Source of the DNA: Candidatus Poribacteria bacterium
Lineage (GTDB): Bacteria > Poribacteria > WGA-4E > WGA-3G
Assembly: GCA_022394775.1 (NCBI GenBank)
Contig: JAGFCB010000007.1
Coordinates: 1-39,753, forward strand
Length of the DNA: 39,753 bases
Reading direction: 5' to 3'
Shown: piece after piece, positions 17,612-26,427 of the stretch
How positions within the stretch are numbered: the first letter of the stretch is position 1
Layout of the letters: each line of letters begins with the position of its first letter
Notes under the pieces: generated by a model
Seen by the model: only the letters and a program-made list of their open reading frames with translations
The model's database searches: none
What the model was told of the DNA's origin: nothing
Made by a program: the position numbers and the translations under genes

Positions 17612-18748
17612 ATGAATAACTATCGTGTAGCAATTATCGGCTTAGGTGGCATGGGTAGAGCGCATGCCGAGGCAGCGGAATTAGAAGAAAACTGCGAACT
17701 CATCGCTGGGGCAGAAATCGATCCAGAACGGGCAAAAGCATGGGGTGAACGTTTTAATGTCAAAGCCATTTATGATGACTACGAAAAGATGCTTGACGAA
17801 CAACAACCAGACATAGTGATTGTTCCAACACAGGCACCGATGCACCACGCCCCAACGATCGCTGCGGCAAAACGTGGCATCCACGTTTTTTGTGAAAAGC
17901 CGACTGCGCTCAACTTGATTGAAGCCGATGAAATGGTCGAAACTTGTGACCGGCATCACGTTAAGTTCGCCATTAATCACATCAAACGCGCCAGTCCATA
18001 TAATCGTTATGTGCTTTCACTGATTGAAAAAGGCGAAATCGGTGATGTCGTATTGTTGAAAGCGACAGACAAAGGCGGGCGTAAGGTGGGAAACTCACTG
18101 ATGGAGATGGGGACGCATCTCTACGATTGGTTGCGTCTTTTCGCTGGGGATGTCGAGTGGACACATGCACATCTCGTGCAAATGGATGGTCGAGAATCAA
18201 CTGTTAATGACATCAAACATACCCAAGAGGTCCACCCTCATGATCGAGATGCCGGGCTTGTACTCGGTGAGCGCGGACATGCCTCTTTCCGCTTCAAGAA
18301 CGGCATCCACGCCGATGTGCAGTTCCTCGCGCAACCGCAGACGAATGATAACGCCTATGGGATTGACATTATCGGGACAGAAGGACGAATTGCTATTCGA
18401 GAGAGCGTCGGTACAACGATGTTTATCCATAAAGGACAACATAAGACTCCGGCAGAAGTATGGGAACCGGTGCATCTTCCCGCCGAAGACCTCGACGCGC
18501 AAGGGAACCCACGAGACAAAGCATCCATACGGTTGCTATTACAACGCCTCATGCTACGCGACCTCATTGAAGCGATTGAAGAAGACCGAGATCCATTCGC
18601 CAGTGGCAGAGATGGTCGAGATTGTCTTGAAATGATTCATACGACATGGGAGTCGCACCGTCAGCAGACTCGAGTATTTATGCCGCTCATGCCACGCGAA
18701 CACCCGCTTGAACGGTGGAAAAGAGAAGAAGGGGCTTCAGATACTTAG
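17612..18748 (+). CDS. Gfo/Idh/MocA-family NAD(P)-dependent oxidoreductase
   Basis: The 378-residue protein is of normal length for the family. The N-terminal Rossmann fold has GLGGMG at residues 10-15 and the acidic NAD-binding strand end AEID at about 34-37. The family hallmark EKP is at 95-97, with the lysine typically catalytic. The substrate-side motif MEMGTHLYDWL is present. Members oxidise or reduce sugars, cyclitols and related alcohols with NAD(P); the substrate cannot be read here. There is no Tat or Sec signal, so the enzyme is cytoplasmic. The ribosome-binding site is CGGAG, 8 bases upstream. The O-methyltransferase gene follows after 41 bp and probably shares the transcript. Confidence 0.93.
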   Translation: MNNYRVAIIGLGGMGRAHAEAAELEENCELIAGAEIDPERAKAWGERFNVKAIYDDYEKMLDEQQPDIVIVPTQAPMHHAPTIAAAKRGIHVFCEKPTALNLIEADEMVETCDRHHVKFAINHIKRASPYNRYVLSLIEKGEIGDVVLLKATDKGGRKVGNSLMEMGTHLYDWLRLFAGDVEWTHAHLVQMDGRESTVNDIKHTQEVHPHDRDAGLVLGERGHASFRFKNGIHADVQFLAQPQTNDNAYGIDIIGTEGRIAIRESVGTTMFIHKGQHKTPAEVWEPVHLPAEDLDAQGNPRDKASIRLLLQRLMLRDLIEAIEEDRDPFASGRDGRDCLEMIHTTWESHRQQTRVFMPLMPREHPLERWKREEGASDT

Positions 18749-18789
18749 TAAACACGCTGATTCACCATCAGAAAAAATAGGAGCAATTT

Positions 18790-19470
18790 ATGCAACGTTT
18801 GGATATACTTCACCCGTCAATTGACGATTACCTACTTGATATCATCCCAGAACGCGATGAAGTCTTAACAGAGATGGAAGCGCATGCCCGCGCGAACCGA
18901 TTTCCGATTGTGGGACCGCTCGTTGGGCGTGTCCTGCATCAATTGGTCCTGCTGACGAATCCGACACGGATTTTTGAGATGGGTTCAGGCTTTGGATATT
19001 CGGCGTATTGGATGGCGAAGGCATTGCAAAACCCTGAAGCCTCTATTATCTGTACTGACGGTTCACAGAAGAACGCAGATCGCGCCGCGGGTTACCTCGC
19101 ACGCGGTGGTATCGCGGATCGCATTGATTACCGAGTAGGCAACGCGCTTGAAATCATTGACGAAACCGAAGGTGAGTTTGACATCATCTACAATGACATC
19201 GACAAAGACGGGTATCCCGAAGCGTTTCATAAAGCGATTCCGCGGCTCACGGGTGGTGGGTTGTTCATTACAGATAATATGATCTGGGGTGGACGCGTTG
19301 TCACACAGGAACCCGGAAGTAGTCCAGAAGGGCTTGATGAACGGGAGCAGTGGTTCCACGCTGCCACAATGGGTGTCAAAGAGTTGACCCGGCTTCTCTA
19401 TAGTTCGCCTGATGTATTCACGACGATTATTCCGCTGCGTGATGGGGTCTCGGTTGCGGTGAAACGTTAA
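18790..19470 (+). CDS. Class I SAM-dependent O-methyltransferase (family 3, CCoAOMT-like)
   Basis: The 226-residue protein matches the usual size of bacterial catechol/caffeoyl-CoA-type O-methyltransferases. Motif I for SAM binding is FEMGSGFGYSAYW (about 62-74), followed by the acidic CTDGS, and NDIDKDGYP carries the metal-binding and catalytic Asp/Lys pattern seen as D-x-D-K in the family. GGLFITDNMIWGG is the conserved late strand that contributes a metal ligand (D-N). It transfers the methyl group from SAM to a hydroxyl of a small aromatic or polyol acceptor; the acceptor is unknown. It lies 41 bp after the oxidoreductase gene, suggesting joint action on one small molecule. Confidence 0.92.
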   Translation: MQRLDILHPSIDDYLLDIIPERDEVLTEMEAHARANRFPIVGPLVGRVLHQLVLLTNPTRIFEMGSGFGYSAYWMAKALQNPEASIICTDGSQKNADRAAGYLARGGIADRIDYRVGNALEIIDETEGEFDIIYNDIDKDGYPEAFHKAIPRLTGGGLFITDNMIWGGRVVTQEPGSSPEGLDEREQWFHAATMGVKELTRLLYSSPDVFTTIIPLRDGVSVAVKR

Positions 19471-19500
19471 TCTATCAAGGGTAGAATAAATTGCCGAAAT

Positions 19501-19529
19501 TTGACGCGACCGATCAAATATGCTATACT
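19501..19529 (+). promoter_or_regulatory. Strong sigma-70 promoter upstream of the C5-methyltransferase stub
   Basis: TTGACG (19501-19506), a 17-base spacer and TATACT (19524-19529): each box matches 5 of 6 consensus bases with optimal spacing. The predicted transcription start falls at about 19536, the very position of the stub's first ATG, so the transcript may be leaderless. This is the only visible promoter for the VWA and SNF2 genes that follow. Confidence 0.65.
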
Positions 19530-19535
19530 CTATGC

Positions 19536-19646
19536 ATGATGGACAATTTTAACTTCATCGATCTCTTCGCGGGCATCGGTGGGATTCGTATCCCATTTGA
19601 AAAGTTAGGCGGAACATGCGTGTTTAGTTCCGAAAAGGTGAATTAA
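19536..19646 (+). pseudogene. Truncated DNA (cytosine-5) methyltransferase, N-terminal stub of 36 residues
   Basis: The translation contains [20 protein letters not shown] followed by GTCVFSSE. This is motif I (SAM binding, DLFAGIGG) and the following helix of Dcm-type C5-cytosine methyltransferases, which normally continue SSEWD. Here the similarity stops after SSE and the frame ends KVN-stop, so about 90 percent of the enzyme is missing, including the catalytic PCQ motif. The breakpoint is near 19634. The end of the stub (AAAAGGTGA) now serves as the ribosome-binding site of the VWA gene at 19651. Two ATGs (19536 and 19539) begin the stub and no Shine-Dalgarno precedes them. Confidence 0.8.
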
Positions 19647-19650
19647 AAAA

Positions 19651-20622
19651 ATGAAATCAAAATCCAGCAAATCGCTACTCATTTCAGTCCTATTGCACCT
19701 CGGTGTTGGAGTGCTTGGGTTTTTCTTTTGGTTCACTACAGCACCGATGCGAGAAACCCCCAGTATTAATGCCCTATTCGTCACCGAAGAGAAGCCGAAA
19801 GTCAGACGTGTAACACCACCGAAACGGGCACAAATTGTCCAGAACAAGACGCGCGATGTCAGCCAACCACGACTGAAAATCCTGACGAGCAATCAACCTG
19901 TCAGTAGCCGTGGGGTAGTCTCTGCAGCGGATCCCGCGCCCTTCCAGCCGTTTGATACCGACAACGATTTGAGCGCACCTATTGGACCCGCCACAACATC
20001 TGTCGAATTTGACAATGTCCCGCGTGTGCAAAAGGTCATCGAACGCCCTTTTGTAAAAGCAGAAAAGGTCGAAACCCGTTTTAAAAGCAGATTAGTGAAG
20101 TTCATTGAAGCACAAGAGGGACCCCAGCGGATTGCCTACTGCGTGGATTTGTCTACGAGTATGCAGAACTTACCGCCACATAAACTCAAAAAGATTATAG
20201 ACCTCATGCGCGATTCGCTTACCTTCCTTGAACCGCATGATAATTTCAATATCGTAGCGTTTAGTACAGAACTGGTTGTTTATAAGGAAAACTTTGTTCC
20301 TGTCACAGAAGAGACGGTGAGCGCATCCGCTGCGTATCTCGCCGACATCCAATCCAAAATCCACACCAAAGGAACCGACCACGATATGCTCACGGCATTG
20401 ACAGAAATCGCTAAGACTGCTCCGACCCTTGTTGTTCTCTTCAGCGATGGTATTCCTACCACTATTGAGGGACCGAATCTCACGCTTGTCGGTCAATACG
20501 CTACCGGCAATGGACGCATTTTTGCTATGGGCATCGGGATGTCCCCCAATTTTCCGGGTGCGGTTATGTTGAAGCGACTTGCCACCGTCAGTGAAGGCGA
20601 TCTCTGGCTCGTTGACCGGTAG
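19651..20622 (+). CDS. Membrane-anchored von Willebrand factor A domain protein with TonB-like N-terminus
   Basis: The 323-residue protein starts with a single transmembrane segment (SLLISVLLHLGVGVLGFFFW, about 8-27) that resembles the N-terminal anchor of TonB. A basic, Pro-rich linker (about 47-135) follows. Residues about 158-320 form a VWA domain with a complete MIDAS: DLSTS at 166-170, the threonine in TKGTDHD and the aspartate in FSDGIP. VWA domains bind metal-dependent protein partners; here the domain would face the periplasm. The ribosome-binding site AAAGGTGA lies inside the methyltransferase stub, and transcription probably comes from the stub's promoter. The SNF2 gene begins 61 bp after its stop. 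Confidence 0.88.
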   Translation: MKSKSSKSLLISVLLHLGVGVLGFFFWFTTAPMRETPSINALFVTEEKPKVRRVTPPKRAQIVQNKTRDVSQPRLKILTSNQPVSSRGVVSAADPAPFQPFDTDNDLSAPIGPATTSVEFDNVPRVQKVIERPFVKAEKVETRFKSRLVKFIEAQEGPQRIAYCVDLSTSMQNLPPHKLKKIIDLMRDSLTFLEPHDNFNIVAFSTELVVYKENFVPVTEETVSASAAYLADIQSKIHTKGTDHDMLTALTEIAKTAPTLVVLFSDGIPTTIEGPNLTLVGQYATGNGRIFAMGIGMSPNFPGAVMLKRLATVSEGDLWLVDR

Positions 20623-20683
20623 AAATATTTGGTGTCAGTGCCGCAAACTGCTTCTACAAACAGATGCAAACAAAGGGAATCGC

Positions 20684-22510
20684 ATGCCTGAATCCAGCCT
20701 CACGCGTGCTGAAGAAATTGCCAAAGGTTTATATCCACACCAAGTAGAAGGGATCGCCTTTCTGCTGGGTCGTCGTCGTGCGCTTCTCGCAGATGATATG
20801 GGACTCGGCAAAACCCGTCAATCGATTATTGCTATGATTGAGGCGGAAAGAGAAGGTCCTTACCTTGTGATTTGTCCTGCCTCCATCAAACGCAACTGGG
20901 CACGCGAAATCGAAATCGTTCTTCCAGATGCCGACGCTGTCATCGTTGGTCCCGCGCCACTTCCACCTACAGCGCATCAGGGTTGGGTTATTGTCAACTA
21001 TGAAATCCTCGGTAAAAATCTTGAGGGACTCCTTGCGTTTGATTGGAAAGGCGTTGTTTTTGACGAGGCACATTACCTAAAAAATTATCAGAGTCAGCGG
21101 AGCCAAAACGCATCAAAACTGGTTAAAGAGATTAAACGTGACCCTATAGTTCATGCCTTAACCGGTACGCCAATGACAAGCCGTCCGCGTGATCTTTTTC
21201 CGCTGTTACAGATTCTGGGTCATCCTCTCGGAAAGAGTTTCCTCAGTTTTGCGAAACGTTATTGTGATGCGTATCAAGGAGATTTCGGATTGGTGGCAGA
21301 TGGTGCAAGCAACATCGAGGAATTGACTGTCCAACTGCACGGTGTCATGCTGCGCCGCACAAAAGATGAGGTGTTAGACCTTCCACCTAAGATGCGAACA
21401 TGGATGGATGTCGAATTGCATCCTTACGCCATCGAGCACTTCAATCAATTAGTACAGACGTTTATATCAAAATTTGACGCGCCTGAAGCCATTGATGGGG
21501 CACCGGAATCCGTTGGTCTATCTTCAGAACACAGCGATGAATTAGATGACGCAATAGATACTACAGATTTAGGAACTGGGATGGGTAGGATAACCCAAGT
21601 GCGTCGAGCAATCGCATTTGTCAAATGCCGTCAGACCATTAAATTCGTCGAAAATGCCCTGGAACAAGGTGAAAAGGTAATTATTTTTACATCCTTCCTG
21701 AATACGATGCAGCGCTTCCAAAGGCACTTCAAGGACCGCGCCGTTTATGTTTCCGGCGAAGTTCCTGTCCATGAAAGACAGAACAGAGTTGATCGCTTTC
21801 AAAACGACGACGACATCAAACTTTTCATAGCTAACATGCACATAGCAGGCGTTGGTATAAATTTGACCGCGGCACGCCAGATTGTTTTTAACGACTTAGA
21901 TTGGGTGCCCGCTAACCACTGGCAGGCAGAAGATCGCGCGTATCGTATCGGTCAGACCGGAACCGTCAATGTCACCTATATGATTGCGACTGGCACTGTT
22001 GATTCGTTTGTCAAGACAGTCTTAGAAACAAAAGCAGCATTGATGGATTCCATCGTTGAAGGATCAATTTTGGTGCCGGATGGAGAGGCTGCCCTTGCGT
22101 TAGATGTCCTCAGCGAACTTAAACGGATGATGAATGCTTTATCTGTCGAAACAGCCGAACTGAAAGCATCCGAACTCCATGATGTGCTTCAGAAAGCTGG
22201 AGATGTCTACCTCGAAGAAAACGCCTCACACCTCCAGGAAGCGACGCGTGCGCAGCTGCGCCCGTACTCCGAAGAAGCCATCCGTACTTTGGCGGAAGTC
22301 CTTGCGGGCCCTGAACGGAGTGTCTATCATGCCGAGAGTTCATCGCAAAAGGGCAAGTTTTATACGCTGGAAGTTGTCGGTGTTGATGTAACTTGCGATT
22401 GTCCGGGTTTCACGCACCGTGGCAGCTGCCGACACGTCCGTCCGCTGAAATCTGCTCTCGTCGCTGGAAACGCTTTGCCGAAAGGTTATAAGAAAGTTTC
22501 CGCGGATTAG
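20684..22510 (+). CDS. SNF2-family DNA translocase/helicase with C-terminal SWIM zinc finger
   Basis: The 608-residue protein starts at 20684 after AAGGGAA; a longer frame from 20579 would overlap the VWA gene and adds no conserved sequence. Motif I is DDMGLGKT (37-44), motif II DEAH (127-130), motif III LTGTP (about 160). The helicase C part has VIIFTSFLNTM, the motif V-like GVGINLTAA and motif VI QAEDRAYRIGQ, as in SNF2 proteins. The C-terminus holds a SWIM finger: C571-x-C573, then C582-x-H584. SNF2 ATPases translocate on double-stranded DNA without unwinding. SNF2-SWIM proteins occur both in repair and in prokaryotic conflict loci. It shares a transcript with the VWA gene and converges on the PrimPol-like gene, with only 36 bp between. 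Confidence 0.92.
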   Translation: MPESSLTRAEEIAKGLYPHQVEGIAFLLGRRRALLADDMGLGKTRQSIIAMIEAEREGPYLVICPASIKRNWAREIEIVLPDADAVIVGPAPLPPTAHQGWVIVNYEILGKNLEGLLAFDWKGVVFDEAHYLKNYQSQRSQNASKLVKEIKRDPIVHALTGTPMTSRPRDLFPLLQILGHPLGKSFLSFAKRYCDAYQGDFGLVADGASNIEELTVQLHGVMLRRTKDEVLDLPPKMRTWMDVELHPYAIEHFNQLVQTFISKFDAPEAIDGAPESVGLSSEHSDELDDAIDTTDLGTGMGRITQVRRAIAFVKCRQTIKFVENALEQGEKVIIFTSFLNTMQRFQRHFKDRAVYVSGEVPVHERQNRVDRFQNDDDIKLFIANMHIAGVGINLTAARQIVFNDLDWVPANHWQAEDRAYRIGQTGTVNVTYMIATGTVDSFVKTVLETKAALMDSIVEGSILVPDGEAALALDVLSELKRMMNALSVETAELKASELHDVLQKAGDVYLEENASHLQEATRAQLRPYSEEAIRTLAEVLAGPERSVYHAESSSQKGKFYTLEVVGVDVTCDCPGFTHRGSCRHVRPLKSALVAGNALPKGYKKVSAD

Positions 22511-22546
22511 TTAAGTTTTCACTATTAGCGGCACACACAGAAAGAC

Positions 22547-25500
22547 CTATACCGGTGGAAGGGCATATAGTCCCCATCGGACTCTCACAATTTCACCTGC
22601 ATCTACAAGACGCTTAAGTTCATTCTTTACAGCCTTTGGATGTCCGTCAATAGAAGCAACCAATTCTGCTGTTCTCTTCTCACCACCAGCAAGTAACGTG
22701 AGGATTTGTACTCGAAAGGGTATACGTAGGGGCGCTCCCCCTCTAAATTCCCTTAACACTCGATTCGCTTGTCTTGAGGAGCATCCAAGGACGCGCTCCA
22801 CTTCTTCTCTACTGGATTCAGCAGTTAGGTTGTCCCGCTCTGCTTCAAAACGCTCGCGCGTGGTTATCACCTCAGGAAGTTTGTCCAATCCGTCAGCAAT
22901 CTCAAAATCTTCCCAGTCAAAAAGGAGAGTTTCGGGTCTGTCTGTGACACCGGGTAGCGCCAAACTTGAGATTAATATAACCTTCTTATCAGTCCATTGG
23001 CTCAATCCTGTGCGCAGGACAGTTTGTGTGAGTTGGCGAACAATCTCTTGTTCATAAACGCCTTGGATCCGCTCATCTTTATAGCGACCAGTCTCGATTT
23101 CTTCCTCATAAGAGAGCGGTTCTTCATCATTTCCAAACAAAACTTGCGCGCGCTGCCAAACTGGGGTTGGTTGCAGTGTCGGTGTACCGACTATCCAAAT
23201 GACTTGCGACTCTCTAAAAGCGTCCCGCAGTCCTCTCTCACTCTCGAAACTGGTCACAAAAGAGACATTTTCTTTCTCTGCGATATGCTGCAATCGTGCA
23301 GCAACCGACTTATAGGTGATAATTGCATGCTTAACGCTCGAATCTCGTTCAATTTCCGACTGGATCCCGGCAAAAAAGCGTTGTCCTATTTTAGAGATGC
23401 CGATAAGATCCCCGCTGATGTTGTATCCTAAGATTGTTTGCCTCGGATAGATACCCGTGCGAATCTGGAAGACTTGATTTCCATCACTCCAGACTGCTGG
23501 CTCGGTATGACTTACCTCAATTTCCTCATCTGGAAACGCTCTGTGGAGGTATCGCTTGCGGAGAATTGGCGATGTTAATACAAGGCGTTTGACCTTCCGG
23601 TGGAGCAGTGGTGGCACCCAGAATTCCAGAACTTTTTTATTCCAGCGTATGGGGGCATCGGCATCGCGCGTGTAATGCGTGAAAAAACGGTTGAGCTGAT
23701 GCCAATATGTCCAGTTAGGATTAGGACAGACTGTTGGGAATGTCTGAATGCTCCGTACAGTTTCTATATCCAAGATGCCCAAACGGGCAGCTTGCGCCAT
23801 CGACATTAGGATTTTCACGTCTTCATTGATTGCAAAGGAAGAGAGGCGAAAAAATGGCAACCCGTTTACGGTGAGCCTATCTGCGGCATTATCGTCTAAG
23901 GGAATATAGGCAGAAACACCTGTCTCAAACTTAATGGTAAAGCGTGCCAATAGTTCACCAGTTTCAGGATCAACAGCACTGCGCTCTATTACCTTACCTG
24001 GTACATTCACTTGACACATCTGTTTGATGAGTAGTTCTTCTTGCCATTCAAACGATTGTATCACCATCCGAATTCGTTTGACAGCATCAGCATGTGGTAT
24101 ATCTTTAATTTCTACTGCATGCAGTAAAGCCTTGGCAAAATTCCCCAAGGCACAACCGCTCCAGTTCACACTCCATTCCTCAAATAAGTTTTTTGGCAGT
24201 TCACATTTAGGAAACAACTTATATTCCCTTGGCCTGCCGATAATACAAAGCCTCTCTGTCTGATTTACCTGCTCAAGAATTGCTTCCGCCAATTCCGCGT
24301 ACTGTGGATTAAAAAATAGTTGCGGAATCGCCAATATCTGTGATTCGGCGCGTTGCAGCGCGGTAAGTTGCGATAAATATCCACGTTGTTGGCACTCGGT
24401 ATAGACAGGACACTGTGGGCAGATACTCTCACTCGGATTCCCGCCCTTTTCCTCAAGTGCGTCGCACCGTTCGGCATCCTCACAGACATTTCCGTGTTGA
24501 AAAGGATTTTCCATACGCACATGAATAGGGATTTCTTTTGCCCGTTCCCAGAGGTGCATCCGAGGTTTCCAGCAAACAGGGGAGGGCATGTTTCGTTTTT
24601 GATAGCGTCTATCTATTTTCTCTACCAATTCTTCGATGATCGGCACGCTTAAACAGGTTGTGCCGCCATCAGAAACATAAGATTCTATTTGACGACTTTT
24701 TCCCAAATTTTCCTCAGTAATAAGTCCCAAAATACGTGCAGTTCCATCAAAAACACGCTTTATCTGATCAGGATCGTTTTCAGATGTTTCATAATGACCG
24801 TCAGCGTTTTCCGATTTGTGTAGCACCGGTGGCGGACGTCTTATTGCCAACGGACTAAGTTCCCCTGCTCGCACAGCGAATATTCTATCCGACACGAGCA
24901 GCTCAGGTTCAAGGACGGGTGGTAGAATACCAGTATTGTTCCAGACCTCTGTAATTGGAGCGGCTTCGGTGGGAAGTCCGGTATCAGATGCGGTTGCGCG
25001 TACCCACACAGTCCCATTGGCTTCCCAGAATGATATGTCTCCGTTGCCAATAGTGCTGTCAGGTTGCCTCCAGTGGTAGGTATTGTCTTCTTGTCCAACA
25101 TACGAAAAACCGCGGCTCACGAACGCCTTTTTTGCGAGGTCAAGATTATCTGAGCCGAGAGATAGCGGCAGATTGCTGACAGTTTGATCCTGCTGAACTT
25201 CACAAGGAATAGGTTCGTGAAGTTCAGCACGAAGGGCATCAATAGGAGCAAAAAGGACTTCCTTGGCAACCACAGGTGGATCTAAAAGGCTTCCAAATAG
25301 GATTTCGTAGCGGGCATCCCATAGAGTGTACCCATTTTCCCCAGAGACTTCGAGATAAAGCTCTCGTTGGCTTGGATTTTCCGCGGTTGGCGTGTGTTTA
25401 TAGATATATTGCTTCGCGCTCTTGGTATTTAGATGGAGATAATCTGGGACTCTGCAAGAAAAGCGCAGTCCGCCAGATTTTGTCAGTGTCAACAATGGAT

Positions 25501-25942
25501 TCTCTATGGCGTTGACGAGTGCATCAATACAAACCGAAACAGCATCGGGTGCGGCAGAAATAACTTCATACTTAAACTCAATGTCGTGCCATTGTGCTCC
25601 ATTCTGTGAAGATGGGGTTCCGGTATACACCTGAATTCCCCAAGATGCGTGCCATCGTCTTATTCCCCAATCTTGTGCTTTTTGAGGGTTCAAGAACCGT
25701 TTACCGCCAAAATTTCCTGGACCGCGATCGTTATCGGCTGCGTGCCCTATCGGCATAAAAGAGATGTTCGCCTGCTCCAAGTCAGCGAGCAGCACACGGT
25801 ACCTCTGTGCACAATAGGCCGTTATCTGATAAGGATATCCCTCATTATTGTACAGGGCAGGCATTACCACCGTTTTCCGCTGCCGAAGCGGCTTCTCGTG
25901 CCGTTCGTGGCAACGTTCAATAAGATTATTCAGAGAATTCAT
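22547..25942 (-). CDS. PrimPol-like / Fe-S SF2 helicase-like / winged-helix fusion, paralogue 1 (degenerate ATPase motifs)
   Basis: The protein has 1131 residues from ATG 25942, chosen by alignment with the paralogue at 29814; a TTG at 25987 would add 15 residues and neither has a good Shine-Dalgarno. Residues about 95-235 carry WGIQVYTG, WHDIEFKYE (D120, E122), SGGLRFSC (156-163) and LYLEVSGENGY, the order expected for a primase-polymerase (AEP) core. A vestigial helicase motif I (T409-EENLGKS) is followed by five conserved cysteines (C487, C493, C508, C511, C517), the place where XPD/DinG helicases hold an Fe-S cluster. The DExH position reads CIIGRPRE instead of IIDE. Residues about 850-1010 resemble a helicase C-terminal domain (VIWIVGTP, then LFGNDEEPLSY and YKDERIQGVYEQ). 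The last ~100 residues are winged-helix (EEVERVLGCSSRQANRVL). Domain names are inference; the homology to the paralogue is seen. Confidence 0.6.
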   Translation of the reverse strand: MNSLNNLIERCHERHEKPLRQRKTVVMPALYNNEGYPYQITAYCAQRYRVLLADLEQANISFMPIGHAADNDRGPGNFGGKRFLNPQKAQDWGIRRWHASWGIQVYTGTPSSQNGAQWHDIEFKYEVISAAPDAVSVCIDALVNAIENPLLTLTKSGGLRFSCRVPDYLHLNTKSAKQYIYKHTPTAENPSQRELYLEVSGENGYTLWDARYEILFGSLLDPPVVAKEVLFAPIDALRAELHEPIPCEVQQDQTVSNLPLSLGSDNLDLAKKAFVSRGFSYVGQEDNTYHWRQPDSTIGNGDISFWEANGTVWVRATASDTGLPTEAAPITEVWNNTGILPPVLEPELLVSDRIFAVRAGELSPLAIRRPPPVLHKSENADGHYETSENDPDQIKRVFDGTARILGLITEENLGKSRQIESYVSDGGTTCLSVPIIEELVEKIDRRYQKRNMPSPVCWKPRMHLWERAKEIPIHVRMENPFQHGNVCEDAERCDALEEKGGNPSESICPQCPVYTECQQRGYLSQLTALQRAESQILAIPQLFFNPQYAELAEAILEQVNQTERLCIIGRPREYKLFPKCELPKNLFEEWSVNWSGCALGNFAKALLHAVEIKDIPHADAVKRIRMVIQSFEWQEELLIKQMCQVNVPGKVIERSAVDPETGELLARFTIKFETGVSAYIPLDDNAADRLTVNGLPFFRLSSFAINEDVKILMSMAQAARLGILDIETVRSIQTFPTVCPNPNWTYWHQLNRFFTHYTRDADAPIRWNKKVLEFWVPPLLHRKVKRLVLTSPILRKRYLHRAFPDEEIEVSHTEPAVWSDGNQVFQIRTGIYPRQTILGYNISGDLIGISKIGQRFFAGIQSEIERDSSVKHAIITYKSVAARLQHIAEKENVSFVTSFESERGLRDAFRESQVIWIVGTPTLQPTPVWQRAQVLFGNDEEPLSYEEEIETGRYKDERIQGVYEQEIVRQLTQTVLRTGLSQWTDKKVILISSLALPGVTDRPETLLFDWEDFEIADGLDKLPEVITTRERFEAERDNLTAESSREEVERVLGCSSRQANRVLREFRGGAPLRIPFRVQILTLLAGGEKRTAELVASIDGHPKAVKNELKRLVDAGEIVRVRWGLYALPPV

Positions 25943-25987
25943 AAGAAAAAATGAAGATATGAAAACCTCGGTTCCTGCAAGATTCAA

Positions 25988-26209
25988 GACTTTCTATTTA
26001 ACATAATATTAACATAATACAATATAACACAATAAATTTAATAATATATCTTAACATATTTTTTTTGTAGTCAAGTTTTTTAACGCAATAAAAGCCAATA
26101 ATAACAAGGTCTTTTTGAGTCTGCCACAACAGGACATCTATGTTAAATTGGAAAAAAAAGATAAGAAATTGGCTTGATGTTCCTCTTCGAGATTTAACTA
26201 TAAGTTATA
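25988..26209. other. AT-rich leader upstream of PrimPol-like paralogue 1
   Basis: Positions 25995-26090 are almost pure A/T and contrast with the moderate GC of neighbouring genes. They include two perfect tandem 11-mers and further TAACA words (26024 and 26052). It may hold the promoter of the minus-strand gene, a binding site for it, or a DNA-unwinding element. I see no gene. Confidence 0.5.
25998..26019. repeat. Tandem 11-bp repeat TTAACATAATA x2
   Basis: Two perfect adjacent copies lie at 25998-26008 and 26009-26019. Partial copies (TTAACATA at about 26051, AATATAACA at about 26021) follow, giving an iteron-like look just upstream of a primase-helicase-like gene. Confidence 0.7.
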
Positions 26210-26376
26210 TGGTAGGGTAAACGGTTGCCAATGGAAGCGGAGGGGAAAAGGCGGCGCGCGGTAATTTGGAAGGCGAGGGTTATCTTTGGGGCGACGCTGA
26301 ACCGGATAATACAACCGCTAACTTCGCCGATAACCAAACGGAATTTGAATGTAGATGCGCGAAAGATACGCCATAG
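26210..26376 (+). pseudogene. Frameshifted remnant of a formylglycine-generating-enzyme/SUMF1-family gene
   Basis: Reading from 26210 gives W-stop-GKRLPMEAE, then, after loss of one T at 26242/26243, EKAARGNLEGEGYLWGDAEP and DNTTANFADN. This is the core of the FGE-sulfatase/SUMF1 fold, usually WRGKRLPTEAEWEKAARGG-x-YPWGD. A TAG replaces the Arg codon before GKRLP, the Trp codon has lost its first base, and both ends of the gene are missing. FGE enzymes convert the active-site Cys of sulfatases to formylglycine, and a sulfatase gene lies about 6 kb downstream. This copy cannot supply that function. It lies between the two PrimPol-like paralogues. Confidence 0.7.
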
Positions 26377-26427
26377 AGATCTCTGTCAGTAAATATATTG
26401 ACAGCATGTGGTGTTTGTCGATTTCCC

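Noticed and set aside
20579..20683. N-terminal extension of the SNF2 protein
   Set aside because: It overlaps the VWA gene and contains no conserved sequence; 20684 has a ribosome-binding site.
26210..26376. Functional formylglycine-generating enzyme
   Set aside because: A stop codon, a frameshift and missing ends make it non-functional as sequenced.
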